A stretch of 64,000 bases of DNA from Pseudomonas cremoricolorata (GCF_000759535.1 NZ_CP009455.1:930001-994000); one strand, 5' to 3'. Counted from the stretch's first letter, positions 48,285 to 57,395 are shown. Program-made: numbers and translations. The notes: generated by a model not told the origin, from the letters alone.

Positions 48285-48573
48285 CAGGCTGTCCCCTTTT
48301 ATATAGTGAGCTCGCGCCAAACTGTCTGCCGGCGCTTTGGGGCCAGCATATGCCTGTCACTTGCGACGCCCCGATACAAAAACGACAGGGGGTTTGCCGA
48401 AAGCGTCAATGCCCGACAAAGGGCGCTCTGGCGCGGGTTGAGGCGATGAGAGCCAGTCTCGATAACGCCGCTGGAGGTCGCTTTTGATGAACATTCGTGG
48501 CCATGGGTTTCGCCGCCGTCAGCCCTCTGCGAGAATCCCCGGTCGAAGGCCCGGATGGCGTTGGAGAAAAGCG

Positions 48574-48975
48574 ATGAAAGCAATGGTATGGCTGGTTCTG
48601 CTGGGCGTGATGACAGGTGCCCAGGCCGGTGAAGAAGACAGCACTCCGTGCGACAACGTCGACACCGAGCAACAGACGTACGCCTGCGCCGCATTCAACC
48701 GGCAGACCGCCGAACGCGAATTGAAGTCGGCATTCGACGACCTGCTGCAGCGCCTGCGCGAGCAGTACCCCAATCAGAGCAGCAAGGTCAGCGACTTGAG
48801 CGCCCGCCTGCAAGCCGCGCAAACCCAGTGGATGCAACTGCGCGACGCCGACTGCAAGTTGGAAACCTTCGCCGAGCAACCTGGCAGCAAGGCGTATGAA
48901 GCGGCGCTCAACACCTGCCTGGCGCAGCGCAGCGACGACCGCTCGGAATACCTGCAGTCGCTGGCCCAGCAATAA
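48574..48975 (+). CDS. LprI-family (DUF1311) periplasmic protein
   Basis: A 133-residue secreted protein with signal peptide MKAMVWLVLLGVMTGAQA and the DUF1311/LprI pattern of spaced cysteines with QTQWMQLRDADCKLE and a final CLAQRSDDR. Family members include lysozyme inhibitors. ATG 48574 with GGAG 9 bp upstream starts the signal peptide; the frame is open further back but basic and unlikely. Divergent from the dipeptidase gene. Confidence 0.82.
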   Translation: MKAMVWLVLLGVMTGAQAGEEDSTPCDNVDTEQQTYACAAFNRQTAERELKSAFDDLLQRLREQYPNQSSKVSDLSARLQAAQTQWMQLRDADCKLETFAEQPGSKAYEAALNTCLAQRSDDRSEYLQSLAQQ

Positions 48976-48993
48976 CCCCCTGCCGCCGCCGAC

Positions 48994-49941
48994 TCAGGCA
49001 CCCAGTGCGCTGCGCCGGGCCTCGCGCGGGCAATGGCCGAAGCGGCGCTTATAGCAACGGGTGAAATACGAGGCCAGCTCGAAGCCGCAGGCCAGGCTGA
49101 CCTGGGTCACGCTGAGGTCGCTCTGGCTGAGCAACTGGCGCGCCTTGTCGAGGCGGATGTTCAGGTACAGCCCGCTCGGCGTCTGCTTGAGGTGCAATTG
49201 GCACAACCGCTCGAGCTGGCGCCGCGTCACCCCCGCGGCATCGGCCAGGTGCTGGATATCCAGCGGCGTTTCGGTGTGCTTTTCCATCGCGCCAATCACC
49301 TGCACCAGCTTCTTGTTGCGCAGCCCGTAGCGGGCGGCGATCTCCATGCGCTGGTGATCCTGGCGCGGACGGATCCGGCCCAGCACGAACTGCTCGGAGA
49401 CCTGCACGGCCAGTTCGCTGCCGTGGGCCTGGGCGATCAGGTCGAGCATCAGATCGATCGAGGCCGTGCCACCGGCGCAGGTGATACGCCGGCGGTCGAT
49501 CTCGAACAGTTCCTGGGTCGCCTGCAAGCGCGGATAGCGCTCCTTGAATGCCTCCAGCGCTTCCCAGTGCACGGTGGCGCGGTGGCCGTCGAGCAGGCCG
49601 GCTTCAGCAAGGATCATTGCCCCGGTATCGATGCCGCCCAACACCACCCCAGCATGATCGAGCCGGCGCAGCGCCTGTTGAAGCGCCGGGGTGAAACTGC
49701 GCAGCGGCTCGAAACCTGCGACCACCAGCAGCAGCCGCGCCGACTCGCCCTGCCCCAGCGCCTGCTCGGCATTCACCGACATGCCGCTGCTGGCCTGCAC
49801 CGCGCCGCCATCGAGGCTGAGCACCCGCCAGCGGTACAGCTCGCCGCGAAAACGGTTGGCCACCCGCAGCGGCTCGATGGCGCTGATGAAGCCCATGGCC
49901 GAGAAGCCCGGCACTAACAGCAAGTCGATGATTTCAGCCAT
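48994..49941 (-). CDS. cdhR: Carnitine-responsive GATase1-like AraC-family regulator CdhR
   Basis: Activator of carnitine catabolism. The 315 residues comprise an N-terminal DJ-1/PfpI-like ligand-sensing domain (LLLVPGFSAMGFISAIEPLRVANR, about 5-190) and a C-terminal AraC DNA-binding domain with two helix-turn-helices (ADAAGVTRRQLERL and VSLACGFELASYFTRCYKRRFG). ATG 49941 is chosen as the start of the conserved domain. Divergent from caiX, with the probable operator in between. Confidence 0.93.
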   Translation of the reverse strand: MAEIIDLLLVPGFSAMGFISAIEPLRVANRFRGELYRWRVLSLDGGAVQASSGMSVNAEQALGQGESARLLLVVAGFEPLRSFTPALQQALRRLDHAGVVLGGIDTGAMILAEAGLLDGHRATVHWEALEAFKERYPRLQATQELFEIDRRRITCAGGTASIDLMLDLIAQAHGSELAVQVSEQFVLGRIRPRQDHQRMEIAARYGLRNKKLVQVIGAMEKHTETPLDIQHLADAAGVTRRQLERLCQLHLKQTPSGLYLNIRLDKARQLLSQSDLSVTQVSLACGFELASYFTRCYKRRFGHCPREARRSALGA

Positions 49942-49961
49942 CACGGCCTCCGCGACGCAGC

Positions 49962-49999
49962 TGGTCGCTACAGTGCAAATGTTGGTCGCCAGGGTGCGA
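49962..49999. promoter_or_regulatory. 21-bp-phased direct repeats between cdhR and caiX
   Basis: TGGTCGC-TACA-GTGC (from 49962) and TGGTCGC-CAGG-GTGC (from 49983): two half-sites exactly 21 bp apart. They fit an AraC-family dimer, most simply CdhR activating caiX and its downstream genes. Confidence 0.68.
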
Positions 50000-50086
50000 T
50001 TTCCCCGCGAACGGCCAGCGTAGCGTGTATTCACGGTCCACAGAGGCCGAACTACAAGAATTCAGTCCTGCCGATGGAGAGCCACC

Positions 50087-51013
50087 ATGCCTCGCCCGAT
50101 CAGCCGCAGTCTGTTGTCCCTTGCCGTGAGCACCCTGCTCGTTACCCCGCTGTACGCCGCCGAACCCGCCGTGTGCAAGAACGTGCGCCTGGGCGTGGTC
50201 AACTGGACCGACGTTATCGCCACCAGCGCCATGGCCAACGTTCTGCTCGATGACCTGGGTTACAGCACCAAGCAGACCAGCGCCTCGCAGCAGATCATCT
50301 TCGCCGGCATCCGCGACCAGCGCCTGGACATGTTCCTGGGCTACTGGAACCCGATCATGACCCAGACCATCACCCCGTTCGTCGATGCCGGGCAGGTCAA
50401 GGTGCTGGAAAAACCCAGCCTGGAAGACGCCCGCGCCACCCTCGCCGTACCCCAATACCTGGCCGACAAGGGCCTGAAAACCTTCGCCGACATCCACAAG
50501 TTCGAGAAAGAGCTGGGCGGCAAGATCTACGGCATCGAGCCTGGCTCGGGGGCCAATACGCAGATCAAGGCGATGATCGACAAGAACCAGTTCGGCCTGG
50601 GCAAATTCCAGCTGGTCGAGTCCAGCGAGGCGGGCATGCTCGCTGCCGTCGACCGCGCCGTGCGGCGCAACGAGCCGGTGGTGTTCTTCGGCTGGAAGCC
50701 GCACCCGATGAACGTCAACGTCAAGGGCGGCATGGTCTACCTATCAGGCAGTGAAGACGCTCTCGGCCCGGACGAAGGCCGCGCCACAGTGTGGACCGTC
50801 ACCGCCCCCGACTACGCCCAGCGCTGCCCCAACGCCTACCGCCTGCTGAGCAACCTGACCTTCAGCGCCGAGGATGAGAGCCGCATGATGCAGCCGCTGC
50901 TCGAACGCAAGAACCCCCTCGAATCGGCCCGCCAGTGGCTCAAGGATCACCCGCAAGACAAAGCCCGCTGGCTCGAAGGCGTGACCACCTTCGATGGTAA
51001 GCCGGCGATCTGA
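50087..51013 (+). CDS. caiX: Carnitine-binding periplasmic protein CaiX
   Basis: A 308-residue substrate-binding protein of the OpuAC/ProX class with signal peptide [24 protein letters not shown]. Aromatic residues for the trimethylammonium cage lie in VNWTDV, LGYWNP and FGWKPHP. By family knowledge CaiX delivers carnitine to the shared CbcWV permease (encoded at 58642-60662) and has no permease of its own, which fits the context here. First gene of the caiX-cdhCAB run. Confidence 0.92.
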   Translation: MPRPISRSLLSLAVSTLLVTPLYAAEPAVCKNVRLGVVNWTDVIATSAMANVLLDDLGYSTKQTSASQQIIFAGIRDQRLDMFLGYWNPIMTQTITPFVDAGQVKVLEKPSLEDARATLAVPQYLADKGLKTFADIHKFEKELGGKIYGIEPGSGANTQIKAMIDKNQFGLGKFQLVESSEAGMLAAVDRAVRRNEPVVFFGWKPHPMNVNVKGGMVYLSGSEDALGPDEGRATVWTVTAPDYAQRCPNAYRLLSNLTFSAEDESRMMQPLLERKNPLESARQWLKDHPQDKARWLEGVTTFDGKPAI

Positions 51014-51072
51014 CTTCACTCATTGGCAGCGACGCTCCGTCCGCTCTGACCCCGCCCGATCAGGACATCCCC

Positions 51073-51966
51073 ATGAACCACGAGATCATCCTCACCTGCG
51101 CCCTGACCGGCGCGGGCGACACCGCGAGCAAGAGTCATTTGGTACCGGTGACCCCCGAACAGATCGCCGCTGCTGCCGTGGAGGCGGCCAAGGCCGGCGC
51201 CACGGTGGTCCACTGCCACGTACGCGACCCGAACACCGGGCGCTTCAGCCGTGATGTGGCGCTGTACCGGGAAGTGATGGAACGCATCCGCGACGCCGAT
51301 GTGGACATCATCGTCAACCTCACCGCCGGCATGGGCGGTGACCTGGAAATCGGCCCCGGCGAAACGCCGATGGAATTCGGTGCCGGCACCGACCTGATCG
51401 GCCCGCTGGAGCGCCTGGCCCACGTCGAAGCGCTGCTGCCGGAAATCTGCACCCTCGACTGCGGCACGCTCAACTTCGGCGACGGCAACTCGATCTACGT
51501 GTCGACCCCGGCGCAACTGCGCGCAGGCGCCAAGCGCATCACCGAGCTGGGAGTGAAGGCCGAGCTGGAAATCTTCGACACCGGCCACCTGTGGTTCGCC
51601 AAGCAGATGATCAAGGAAGGGTTGTTGCACGACCCGCTGTTCCAGCTGTGCCTGGGCATCCCCTGGGGCGCGCCGGCCGATACCGCGACCATGAAAGCGA
51701 TGGTCGACAACCTGCCCACCGGCGCCACCTGGGCCGGCTTCGGCATCGGTCGCATGCAGATGCCCATGGCCGCCCAGGCGGTGCTGCTCGGCGGCAACGT
51801 ACGGGTCGGACTGGAAGACAACCTGTACCTGGACCGCGGCGTGCTGGCCAGCAACGGCCAGTTGGTGGAACGCGCCGTAGAGATCATCAGCCGCCTCGGC
51901 GCCCGCGTCCTCACCCCCGCCGAAGGCCGCCAGAAAATGCAGTTGAAATCCCACCGCTCCCTGTAG
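51073..51966 (+). CDS. cdhC: Dehydrocarnitine cleavage enzyme, BKACE family
   Basis: A 297-residue beta-keto acid cleavage enzyme: with acetyl-CoA it converts 3-dehydrocarnitine to betainyl-CoA and acetoacetate. Zinc-binding VVHCHVRDP (about residues 45-53) and TAGMGG are characteristic of the family, as are the [10 protein letters not shown] and [14 protein letters not shown] segments. 59 bp after caiX; separated from cdhA by a REP pair. Confidence 0.92.
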   Translation: MNHEIILTCALTGAGDTASKSHLVPVTPEQIAAAAVEAAKAGATVVHCHVRDPNTGRFSRDVALYREVMERIRDADVDIIVNLTAGMGGDLEIGPGETPMEFGAGTDLIGPLERLAHVEALLPEICTLDCGTLNFGDGNSIYVSTPAQLRAGAKRITELGVKAELEIFDTGHLWFAKQMIKEGLLHDPLFQLCLGIPWGAPADTATMKAMVDNLPTGATWAGFGIGRMQMPMAAQAVLLGGNVRVGLEDNLYLDRGVLASNGQLVERAVEIISRLGARVLTPAEGRQKMQLKSHRSL

Positions 51967-52020
51967 GAGCGGCCGGTCCGGCGCTCCGGTGAGCCGCGAT
52001 GGCCGGCAAAGCCGGCCCAA
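51961..52020. repeat. REP-like element, first of an inverted pair
   Basis: Starts CTGTAGGAGC at the cdhC stop and ends in GGCCGGCAAAGCCGGCC. It is the reverse complement arrangement of the element at 52063; the pair can form a cruciform inside the cdh operon. Confidence 0.82.
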
Positions 52021-52062
52021 TTCAACAAACGCCATAGGTCAGGTCGACTTCGCTCGCCTGGG

Positions 52063-52122
52063 TTGGGCCGGCTTTGCCGGCCATCGCGACTTGCCCGGAG
52101 CGCGGCCGGTCGTTCCTACAGG
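52063..52122. repeat. REP-like element, second of an inverted pair
   Basis: TGGGCCGGCTTTGCCGGCC then ATCGCGA and a GTTCCTACAGG end; mirror of 51961-52020 with 42 bp between them. Confidence 0.82.
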
Positions 52123-52142
52123 CGCACACCCGAGGATTCGTT

Positions 52143-53108
52143 ATGCCCTTCATCACCCACATCAAAACCTTCGCCGCCCTCGGCAGCGGCGTCATCGGCA
52201 GCGGCTGGGTCGCCCGCGCGCTGGCCCATGGCCTCGACGTCATCGCCTGGGACCCCGCCCCCGGCGCCGAACAGGCCCTGCGCCAGCGCGTCGCCAACGC
52301 CTGGCCGGCGCTGGAAAAACAAGGCCTGGCAGCCGGCGCCGCGCAACACCGTCTGACCTTCGTCAGTTCCATCGAGGAATGCGTGCGCAACGCCGACTTC
52401 ATTCAGGAAAGTGCCCCGGAACGCCTTGATCTGAAGCTCGACCTGCACGCGAAAATCAGCGCCGCCGCCAAGCCCGACGCCCTCATCGCCAGCAGCACGT
52501 CAGGGCTGCTGCCCAGTGAGTTCTACGAGTCGTCCAGCCACCCACAGCGCTGCATCGTCGGCCATCCGTTCAACCCGGTGTACCTGCTGCCGCTGGTGGA
52601 AATCGTCGGCGGCCGGCATACCGCGCCCGAGGCCATCGAGGCGGCGAAAGGCATCTACACCGAGCTGGGCATGCGCCCGCTGCATGTGCGCAAGGAAGTC
52701 CCCGGCTTCATCGCCGACCGCCTGCTCGAAGCGCTGTGGCGTGAAGCACTGCACTTGGTCAACGACGGTATCGCAACCACCGGCGAAATCGACGACGCAA
52801 TCCGCTTCGGCGCCGGTCTGCGCTGGTCGTTCATGGGCACCTTCCTCACCTACACCCTGGCCGGTGGCGATGCCGGCATGCGCCATTTCATGCAGCAGTT
52901 CGGCCCGGCGCTGAAACTGCCGTGGACCTATCTGCCAGCGCCGGAACTGACCGAGCGGCTGATCGACGACGTGGTCGACGGCACCTCGGTGCAACTGGGC
53001 GAGCGCAGCATCGCAGAGCTCGAACGCTACCGCGACGACACCTTGCTGGCGGTGCTGGAGGCGATCGGCACCAGCAAGGCCAGGCATGGCATGACCTTCA
53101 GCGAATGA
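52143..53108 (+). CDS. cdhA: L-carnitine 3-dehydrogenase CdhA
   Basis: NAD-dependent enzyme oxidising L-carnitine to 3-dehydrocarnitine. The 321 residues are of the 3-hydroxyacyl-CoA dehydrogenase class: Rossmann loop [23 protein letters not shown] at the N-terminus, catalytic segment [20 protein letters not shown] (His about 140) and a helical C-terminal domain ([18 protein letters not shown]). ATG 52143 starts just ahead of the Rossmann strand. Followed by cdhB after 10 bp. Confidence 0.94.
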   Translation: MPFITHIKTFAALGSGVIGSGWVARALAHGLDVIAWDPAPGAEQALRQRVANAWPALEKQGLAAGAAQHRLTFVSSIEECVRNADFIQESAPERLDLKLDLHAKISAAAKPDALIASSTSGLLPSEFYESSSHPQRCIVGHPFNPVYLLPLVEIVGGRHTAPEAIEAAKGIYTELGMRPLHVRKEVPGFIADRLLEALWREALHLVNDGIATTGEIDDAIRFGAGLRWSFMGTFLTYTLAGGDAGMRHFMQQFGPALKLPWTYLPAPELTERLIDDVVDGTSVQLGERSIAELERYRDDTLLAVLEAIGTSKARHGMTFSE

Positions 53109-53118
53109 GGAGCACCCG

Positions 53119-53595
53119 ATGCCCGCACTGATCACCTATCGCACCGAGGTTCAGGCCGACTGGGTCGACTACAACGGCCACCTGCGCGATGCCTACTACC
53201 TGCTGATCTTCAGCTACGCCACCGACGCCCTGATGGAGCGCATCGGCCTGGACGCCGACAGCCGCGGGCAGAGCGGCCACTCGCTGTTCACCCTGGAGGC
53301 TCACATCAACTACCTGCACGAAGTGAAGCTCGGCACCGAGGTGTGGGTGGAAACGCAGATCGTCGGCTTCGACCACAAACGCGTGCAGGTCTACCACAGC
53401 CTGCACCGCGCTGAGTTCGATGAGGCGCTGGCGGCCAGCGAGCAGATGCTCTTGCATGTCGACCTGGCCGGGCCGAGAGCGGCGCCGTTCGAGGCGTACA
53501 GCGTAACCGCGTTGCAGGCGCTGGACAGCGGACAGCACGACGCGCCACACCCTGTTCACAGGGCCCGCGCACTCGCTTTGCCGGTACGACGCTAA
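53119..53595 (+). CDS. cdhB: Betainyl-CoA thioesterase CdhB
   Basis: A 158-residue hotdog-fold thioesterase of the 4-hydroxybenzoyl-CoA type: WVDYNGHLRDAYYLLIFSYATDALM near the N-terminus contains the Asp-X-X-Gly-His active-site motif. Completes carnitine breakdown by hydrolysing betainyl-CoA to glycine betaine, which then enters the GbcAB route. Ribosome-binding site GAGGAG; last gene of the cdh operon. Confidence 0.9.
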   Translation: MPALITYRTEVQADWVDYNGHLRDAYYLLIFSYATDALMERIGLDADSRGQSGHSLFTLEAHINYLHEVKLGTEVWVETQIVGFDHKRVQVYHSLHRAEFDEALAASEQMLLHVDLAGPRAAPFEAYSVTALQALDSGQHDAPHPVHRARALALPVRR

Positions 53596-53616
53596 AGAGT
53601 TGCGGCTCTGCCGCTG

Positions 53617-53652
53617 AAAAAAATAACCCCGGAAAGCCGTGAGCATCCGGGG
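53617..53652 (-). terminator. Minus-strand intrinsic terminator with no assigned gene
   Basis: On the minus strand a perfect 6-bp stem CCCCGG/CCGGGG with a 14-nt loop is followed by TTATTTTTTT. No minus-strand gene ends here; the nearest one, gbdR, ends 600 bp away. Confidence 0.7.
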
Positions 53653-53760
53653 CCAAGAGCGAGCATCCACTGTGTGTGAGAGCGGGTGACCAAACCCGCT
53701 GGAAACCGTGAATGGGTTCAGTGTGCTGATTTGCGTGAGGGTGCAGTTAGCCGTAAACGA
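53653..53760 (-). ncRNA. Candidate small RNA ending at the 53617 terminator
   Basis: The ~110 bp before the terminator on the minus strand contain a second perfect hairpin, AGCGGGT/ACCCGCT (53681-53700), and no open frame of note. A short transcript starting around 53720-53760 would explain the orphan terminator. Start site and promoter are not established. Confidence 0.35.
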
Positions 53761-53861
53761 CCTGTTCTTAGCCAAAGTTGCCACGTGCGCATTCTGCCCT
53801 TGCTGTGCTGTCGGGCAGGTCACAGAATCGGCTCAATGCTCACTGCCAGAGGACGACACAC

Positions 53862-54119
53862 ATGATGCACACCGACTTGATCGACCAGGACGACCTGCTT
53901 GGCCATCTGCGCGCACTGGGCTTCAGCATTCCCGCCGAGGCCACGGCCGACGAGGCTTGCGCCAAGGTCGTAGGGGGTTTGAATGAACCTAACGCCCGCG
54001 CACTGCGCGGCATGGTCGAGGACATGTACAAGGGCGGCGCGACCATTCTGCCAGCGGTGCGCCAGGCGATAGACAAACAATTGCTGCCAGCCCTGGCACA
54101 GTTTCAGCAGCGTGGCTGA
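53862..54119 (+). CDS. Small conserved hypothetical protein (85 aa)
   Basis: Starts MMHTDLIDQDD at ATG 53862 with AGAGGAC upstream. It is helical and acidic at the N-terminus, with GGLNEPNARALRGMVEDMYKGGATILP and a C-terminal amphipathic helix. No known domain recognised. It sits between cdhB and gbdR and its codon use is normal for the genome, so it is probably a real cytoplasmic protein, perhaps accessory to the cluster. Confidence 0.7.
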   Translation: MMHTDLIDQDDLLGHLRALGFSIPAEATADEACAKVVGGLNEPNARALRGMVEDMYKGGATILPAVRQAIDKQLLPALAQFQQRG

Positions 54120-54260
54120 AACTGTGGAGTGAGGCGCCGCTACGAGAGTGAGCGGCGCTCGGCAGGCGTTCGCGGGTAAACCACAACGGCGGGCTGTTCG
54201 CCCTCACAGGCTATCGAGCAGCGCTCAAGGCCTGCGGGGCCAAGGGTTCTGCTCGCGCCG

Positions 54261-55367
54261 TCAGAGCCTCACGCTGGCAAAGGTCGACTCGTTGCGCGCC
54301 TGGCTCAGCGCCGCCATGGGCCCGCTATGCGGCGACAGCACCATGGCCTGCGGGATTGGCATCATCGCCACCTGCTGGGTGGTGTTGGAGCCCACGCGCT
54401 CGTCACGCGGCGGAATGCCGAAGTATTCGCGGTAGCACTTGGAGAAGTGCGGGGTGGAGACAAAGCCGCAGACCGAGGCCACTTCGATGATCGACATCGG
54501 CGTCTGCTTGAGCAACTGACGCGCGCGGATCAGGCGTAGCTTGAGGTAATAGCGCGACGGCGAGCAATGCAGGTACTTCTGGAACAGCCGTTCGAGCTGA
54601 CGACGCGACACCGACACGTACACCGCCAGTTCGTCGAGGTCGATCGGCTCTTCCAGGTTGGCTTCCATCAGCGCGACGATTTCCTGCAACTTCGGCTGGT
54701 TGGTGCCAAGCATGTGCTTGAGCGGCACGCGCTGGTGATCCTGTTCGTTGCGAATACGCTCGTAGACGAACATTTCCGAGATCGCCGCTGACAGCTCACG
54801 GCCATGATCGCGGCTGATCAGGTGCAGCATCATGTCCAGCGGCGCGGTGCCGCCAGAGCTGGTGAACCGGTTACGGTCGAGGGTGAACAGGCGCGTGCTC
54901 ATGTTGACCCGCGGGAAGGCTTCTTGCATCGAAGCCAGACATTCCCAGTGCACGCTGCAATCGAAGCCGTCGAGCAAACCGGCACAGGCCAGCGCCCAGC
55001 TGCCGGTGCACACCGCACCCAGGCGGCGCGATTGGCGGGCCTGGGCCTGCAGCCAGGTGACGTGCTCGCGGGTCACGGTGCGCTGGATGCCGACGCCACC
55101 GCAGACGATCACCGTATCCATCGCTGGCGCGGCATGCATGGCCGCATCCGGGGTGATCTGCAGGCCATCGCTGGCCCACACCTGGCCGCCATCGAGGGTC
55201 AGGGTGTGCCAGCGATACAGTTCACGGCCCGACAGCTGGTTGGCCATGCGCAGCGGCTCGACCGCCGAGGCCAGGGAAATGAGGGTGAAGTTGTCCAGCA
55301 GGAGAAACCCGATGGATTGGGGTGCTGTGCGGTTCTGGGACTGGGTCCCGGAGGTGGACGACGACAT
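54261..55367 (-). CDS. gbdR: Glycine betaine-responsive GATase1-like AraC-family regulator GbdR
   Basis: Master activator of choline/betaine catabolism: senses glycine betaine or dimethylglycine and turns on gbcAB, dgcAB and transport genes. The 368 residues have the DJ-1/PfpI-like sensor domain (IGFLLLDNFTLISLASAVEPLRMANQ, about 20-200) and the AraC helix-turn-helix domain (VSVSRRQLERLFQKYL and ASVCGFVSTPHFSKCYREYFG), plus a ~45-residue C-terminal tail. ATG 55367 follows GAGGAG. Clearly paralogous to CdhR in this window. Confidence 0.95.
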   Translation of the reverse strand: MSSSTSGTQSQNRTAPQSIGFLLLDNFTLISLASAVEPLRMANQLSGRELYRWHTLTLDGGQVWASDGLQITPDAAMHAAPAMDTVIVCGGVGIQRTVTREHVTWLQAQARQSRRLGAVCTGSWALACAGLLDGFDCSVHWECLASMQEAFPRVNMSTRLFTLDRNRFTSSGGTAPLDMMLHLISRDHGRELSAAISEMFVYERIRNEQDHQRVPLKHMLGTNQPKLQEIVALMEANLEEPIDLDELAVYVSVSRRQLERLFQKYLHCSPSRYYLKLRLIRARQLLKQTPMSIIEVASVCGFVSTPHFSKCYREYFGIPPRDERVGSNTTQQVAMMPIPQAMVLSPHSGPMAALSQARNESTFASVRL

Positions 55368-55426
55368 CGTGATTCTCCTCACACAAATACAGGGTGTGCC
55401 TCAGGCGGGCACTGTTTCTTGTAATG

Positions 55427-55451
55427 GCCCCGGTTCGTTTGCGGGGCTTTT
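55427..55451 (+). terminator. Plus-strand hairpin with T-run upstream of gbdR
   Basis: GCCCCG and CGGGGC around a 9-nt loop, then TTTT. On the plus strand it has terminator form, although no plus-strand gene precedes it; in the gbdR leader it would be read in the opposite sense. Confidence 0.45.
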
Positions 55452-55473
55452 GCCAATTGCAACGCAATTGGCA
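55451..55473. promoter_or_regulatory. Perfect 10-bp-arm palindrome upstream of gbdR
   Basis: Arms TGCCAATTGC and GCAATTGGCA are separated by AAC, centred about 95 bp before the gbdR ATG. Long perfect symmetry of this kind fits an operator for a dimeric regulator of gbdR; the protein is unknown. Confidence 0.55.
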
Positions 55474-55754
55474 TGCCTGTTTTGGATGTTCGTTCAACAA
55501 AGCCCAAAAACGACCTCAACGTCAGTCAATATGGGCTTTTCTCATAAGCTTGTAGGAAAAGGTAAAGCAGCGTCCTAGCGCGTTTGCTTCTATGCACTGA
55601 GCATTTCGGTAGCACTCGTGGGAAACATGTCCAGAAACGACATCATCAAGTGTCACCGACCAGTGCGCCGGCAGCGGTAACAAGTACCGGCCGGCGCGTT
55701 ACTGGCGTGTTCCAGATTGGGGCAATCAGACCCGTTTGGCGTCAAATCCGGGCA

Positions 55755-57134
55755 TCAGCATTCGATGGCGCTGACGGCCAGGCCGCCGCGAGAGGTCTCT
55801 TTGTATTTGTCATGCATGTCGGCGCCGGTGTCACGCATGGTGCGGATCACCTGGTCGAGGGAAATGAAGTGTTCGCCGTCGCCGCGCAGCGCCATCTGCA
55901 CCGCATTGATCGCCTTCACTGCTGCGATGGCGTTGCGCTCGATGCACGGCACCTGCACCAACCCGCCGACCGGGTCGCAGGTCAGACCCAGGTTGTGTTC
56001 CAGGGCGATCTCGGCGGCGTTTTCGACTTGCGGCGGGGTGCCGCCCAGAATATCCGCAAGACCTGCCGCCGCCATGGCGCACGCCGAACCGACCTCGCCC
56101 TGGCAACCCACTTCGGCACCGGAGATCGACGCGTTCTTCTTGCACAGGATGCCGACCGCCGCGGCGGCCAGCAGGTAGTCGACCACGTTGCTTTCGTCGA
56201 CCACGTCGGAGAAGCGCATGTAGTAATGCAGCACCGCCGGAATGATGCCCGCCGCGCCGTTGGTGGGGGCCGTGACCATACGCCCGCCGGCGGCGTTCTC
56301 TTCGTTGACCGCCAGGGCGAACAGGTTGACCCACTCCATGGCGCTCATGGTTGAGCCGATGACATTGGGCTTGCCGATTTCCTGCAGGTTGCGGTGCAGC
56401 TTGGCCGCACGGCGGCGCACGTTGAGTCCGCCAGGCAGTGTGCCTTCGTATTTCAGGCCGTTGTTCACGCATTCCTGCATGGCGCGCCAGAGTTTCAACA
56501 GCCCGGCGCGGATGTCTTCCTCGCTGCGCCAGGTCAGCTCGTTGGCCATCATCAGTTGCGACACGCGCATGTCGTTTTTCTTGCACAGCTCGAGCAGTTC
56601 GGCGGCGCTGTTGAAATCGTACGGCAGCACGGTCTGGTCAGCGTCAAGCACGCCGCTTGCAGCCTGCGCGGCATCGACCACGAAGCCGCCGCCGACCGAG
56701 TAGTAGGTGTCCTCGTGCAGCAGATCACCGTCCTGGGCGTAGGCGACCAGGGTCATGGCGTTGGGGTGGTACGGCAGGTTCTCGTCGAGCAGCAGCATGT
56801 CGCGCTCCCAGCGAAACTCGATGGGCAGGCGGCTATCGAGCTGCAGGGTGTTGGTTTCGCGCAATTCGCTGATGCGTGGGCCGATCAGGGTCGGGTCGAT
56901 CTGATCGGGCCATTCGCCCATCAAGCCCATGATGGTGGCGTTGTCGGTGCCGTGGCCGACGCCGGTGGCCGACAGCGAGCCATACAGGCGCACCTCGACG
57001 CGGCTGACCTGCTGCAGTTCGTCACGTTCGCGCAGTCCCTGCACGAACAACGCGCCGGCGCGCATGGGGCCGACGGTGTGGGAGCTGGAAGGCCCGACAC
57101 CAATCTTGAACAGGTCGAACACGCTGATGGCCAT
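55755..57134 (-). CDS. sdaA: L-serine ammonia-lyase (L-serine dehydratase)
   Basis: Oxygen-labile 4Fe-4S enzyme that deaminates L-serine to pyruvate. The 459 residues begin MAISVFDLFKIGVGPSSSHTVGPM, the classic serine-binding N-terminal motif. Cluster cysteines are seen in ILCKKN, EVGCQGEVGSACAMAA and LTCDPVGGLVQVPCIE. It is the single-chain type. By position it completes betaine to glycine to serine to pyruvate. It is divergent from cbcX across 450 bp of repeat-containing DNA. Confidence 0.95.
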   Translation of the reverse strand: MAISVFDLFKIGVGPSSSHTVGPMRAGALFVQGLRERDELQQVSRVEVRLYGSLSATGVGHGTDNATIMGLMGEWPDQIDPTLIGPRISELRETNTLQLDSRLPIEFRWERDMLLLDENLPYHPNAMTLVAYAQDGDLLHEDTYYSVGGGFVVDAAQAASGVLDADQTVLPYDFNSAAELLELCKKNDMRVSQLMMANELTWRSEEDIRAGLLKLWRAMQECVNNGLKYEGTLPGGLNVRRRAAKLHRNLQEIGKPNVIGSTMSAMEWVNLFALAVNEENAAGGRMVTAPTNGAAGIIPAVLHYYMRFSDVVDESNVVDYLLAAAAVGILCKKNASISGAEVGCQGEVGSACAMAAAGLADILGGTPPQVENAAEIALEHNLGLTCDPVGGLVQVPCIERNAIAAVKAINAVQMALRGDGEHFISLDQVIRTMRDTGADMHDKYKETSRGGLAVSAIEC

Positions 57135-57234
57135 TGTCGAATCACCTCTTGATGGGCTTGTCTGCACGCGTCGTTGCGTGCCGTGATGCGTCCGCCAGGC
57201 TGCGGACGACCACTGTGAATGCGCGCATCATCGG

Positions 57235-57280
57235 ACTTTTGTCCTACAGTTCGCCGTCTGCAACGGACGTACTTTTGTCC
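57235..57280. promoter_or_regulatory. Paired ACTTTTGTCC repeats upstream of sdaA
   Basis: ACTTTTGTCC occurs at 57235-57244 and again at 57271-57280 (36 bp apart). Each is preceded by GGAC, giving GGAC-N4-GTCC and GGAC-N8-GTCC symmetry. About 100-145 bp before the sdaA ATG; regulator unknown. Confidence 0.4.
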
Positions 57281-57395
57281 ACCAGCGCCCCGGATGGACG
57301 CCGCTGCAGGCCCCTGGCACGGGCGCTTTCGGAGCGCCGGATGCCGCAAAAGCGCCCTCGGACGGGCAGAACAATCTCTAAGCGACATCGCACAT

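Larger units (their letters stand above)
55368..55754. other. gbdR-sdaA intergenic region
   Basis: 387 bp with no supported gene. It contains the gbdR promoter region, a hairpin followed by T residues (55427-55451), the perfect palindrome at 55451-55473, and a looser repeat AAAGCCCA/TGGGCTTT around 55500-55540. The sdaA stop is at its right edge. Confidence 0.6.
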
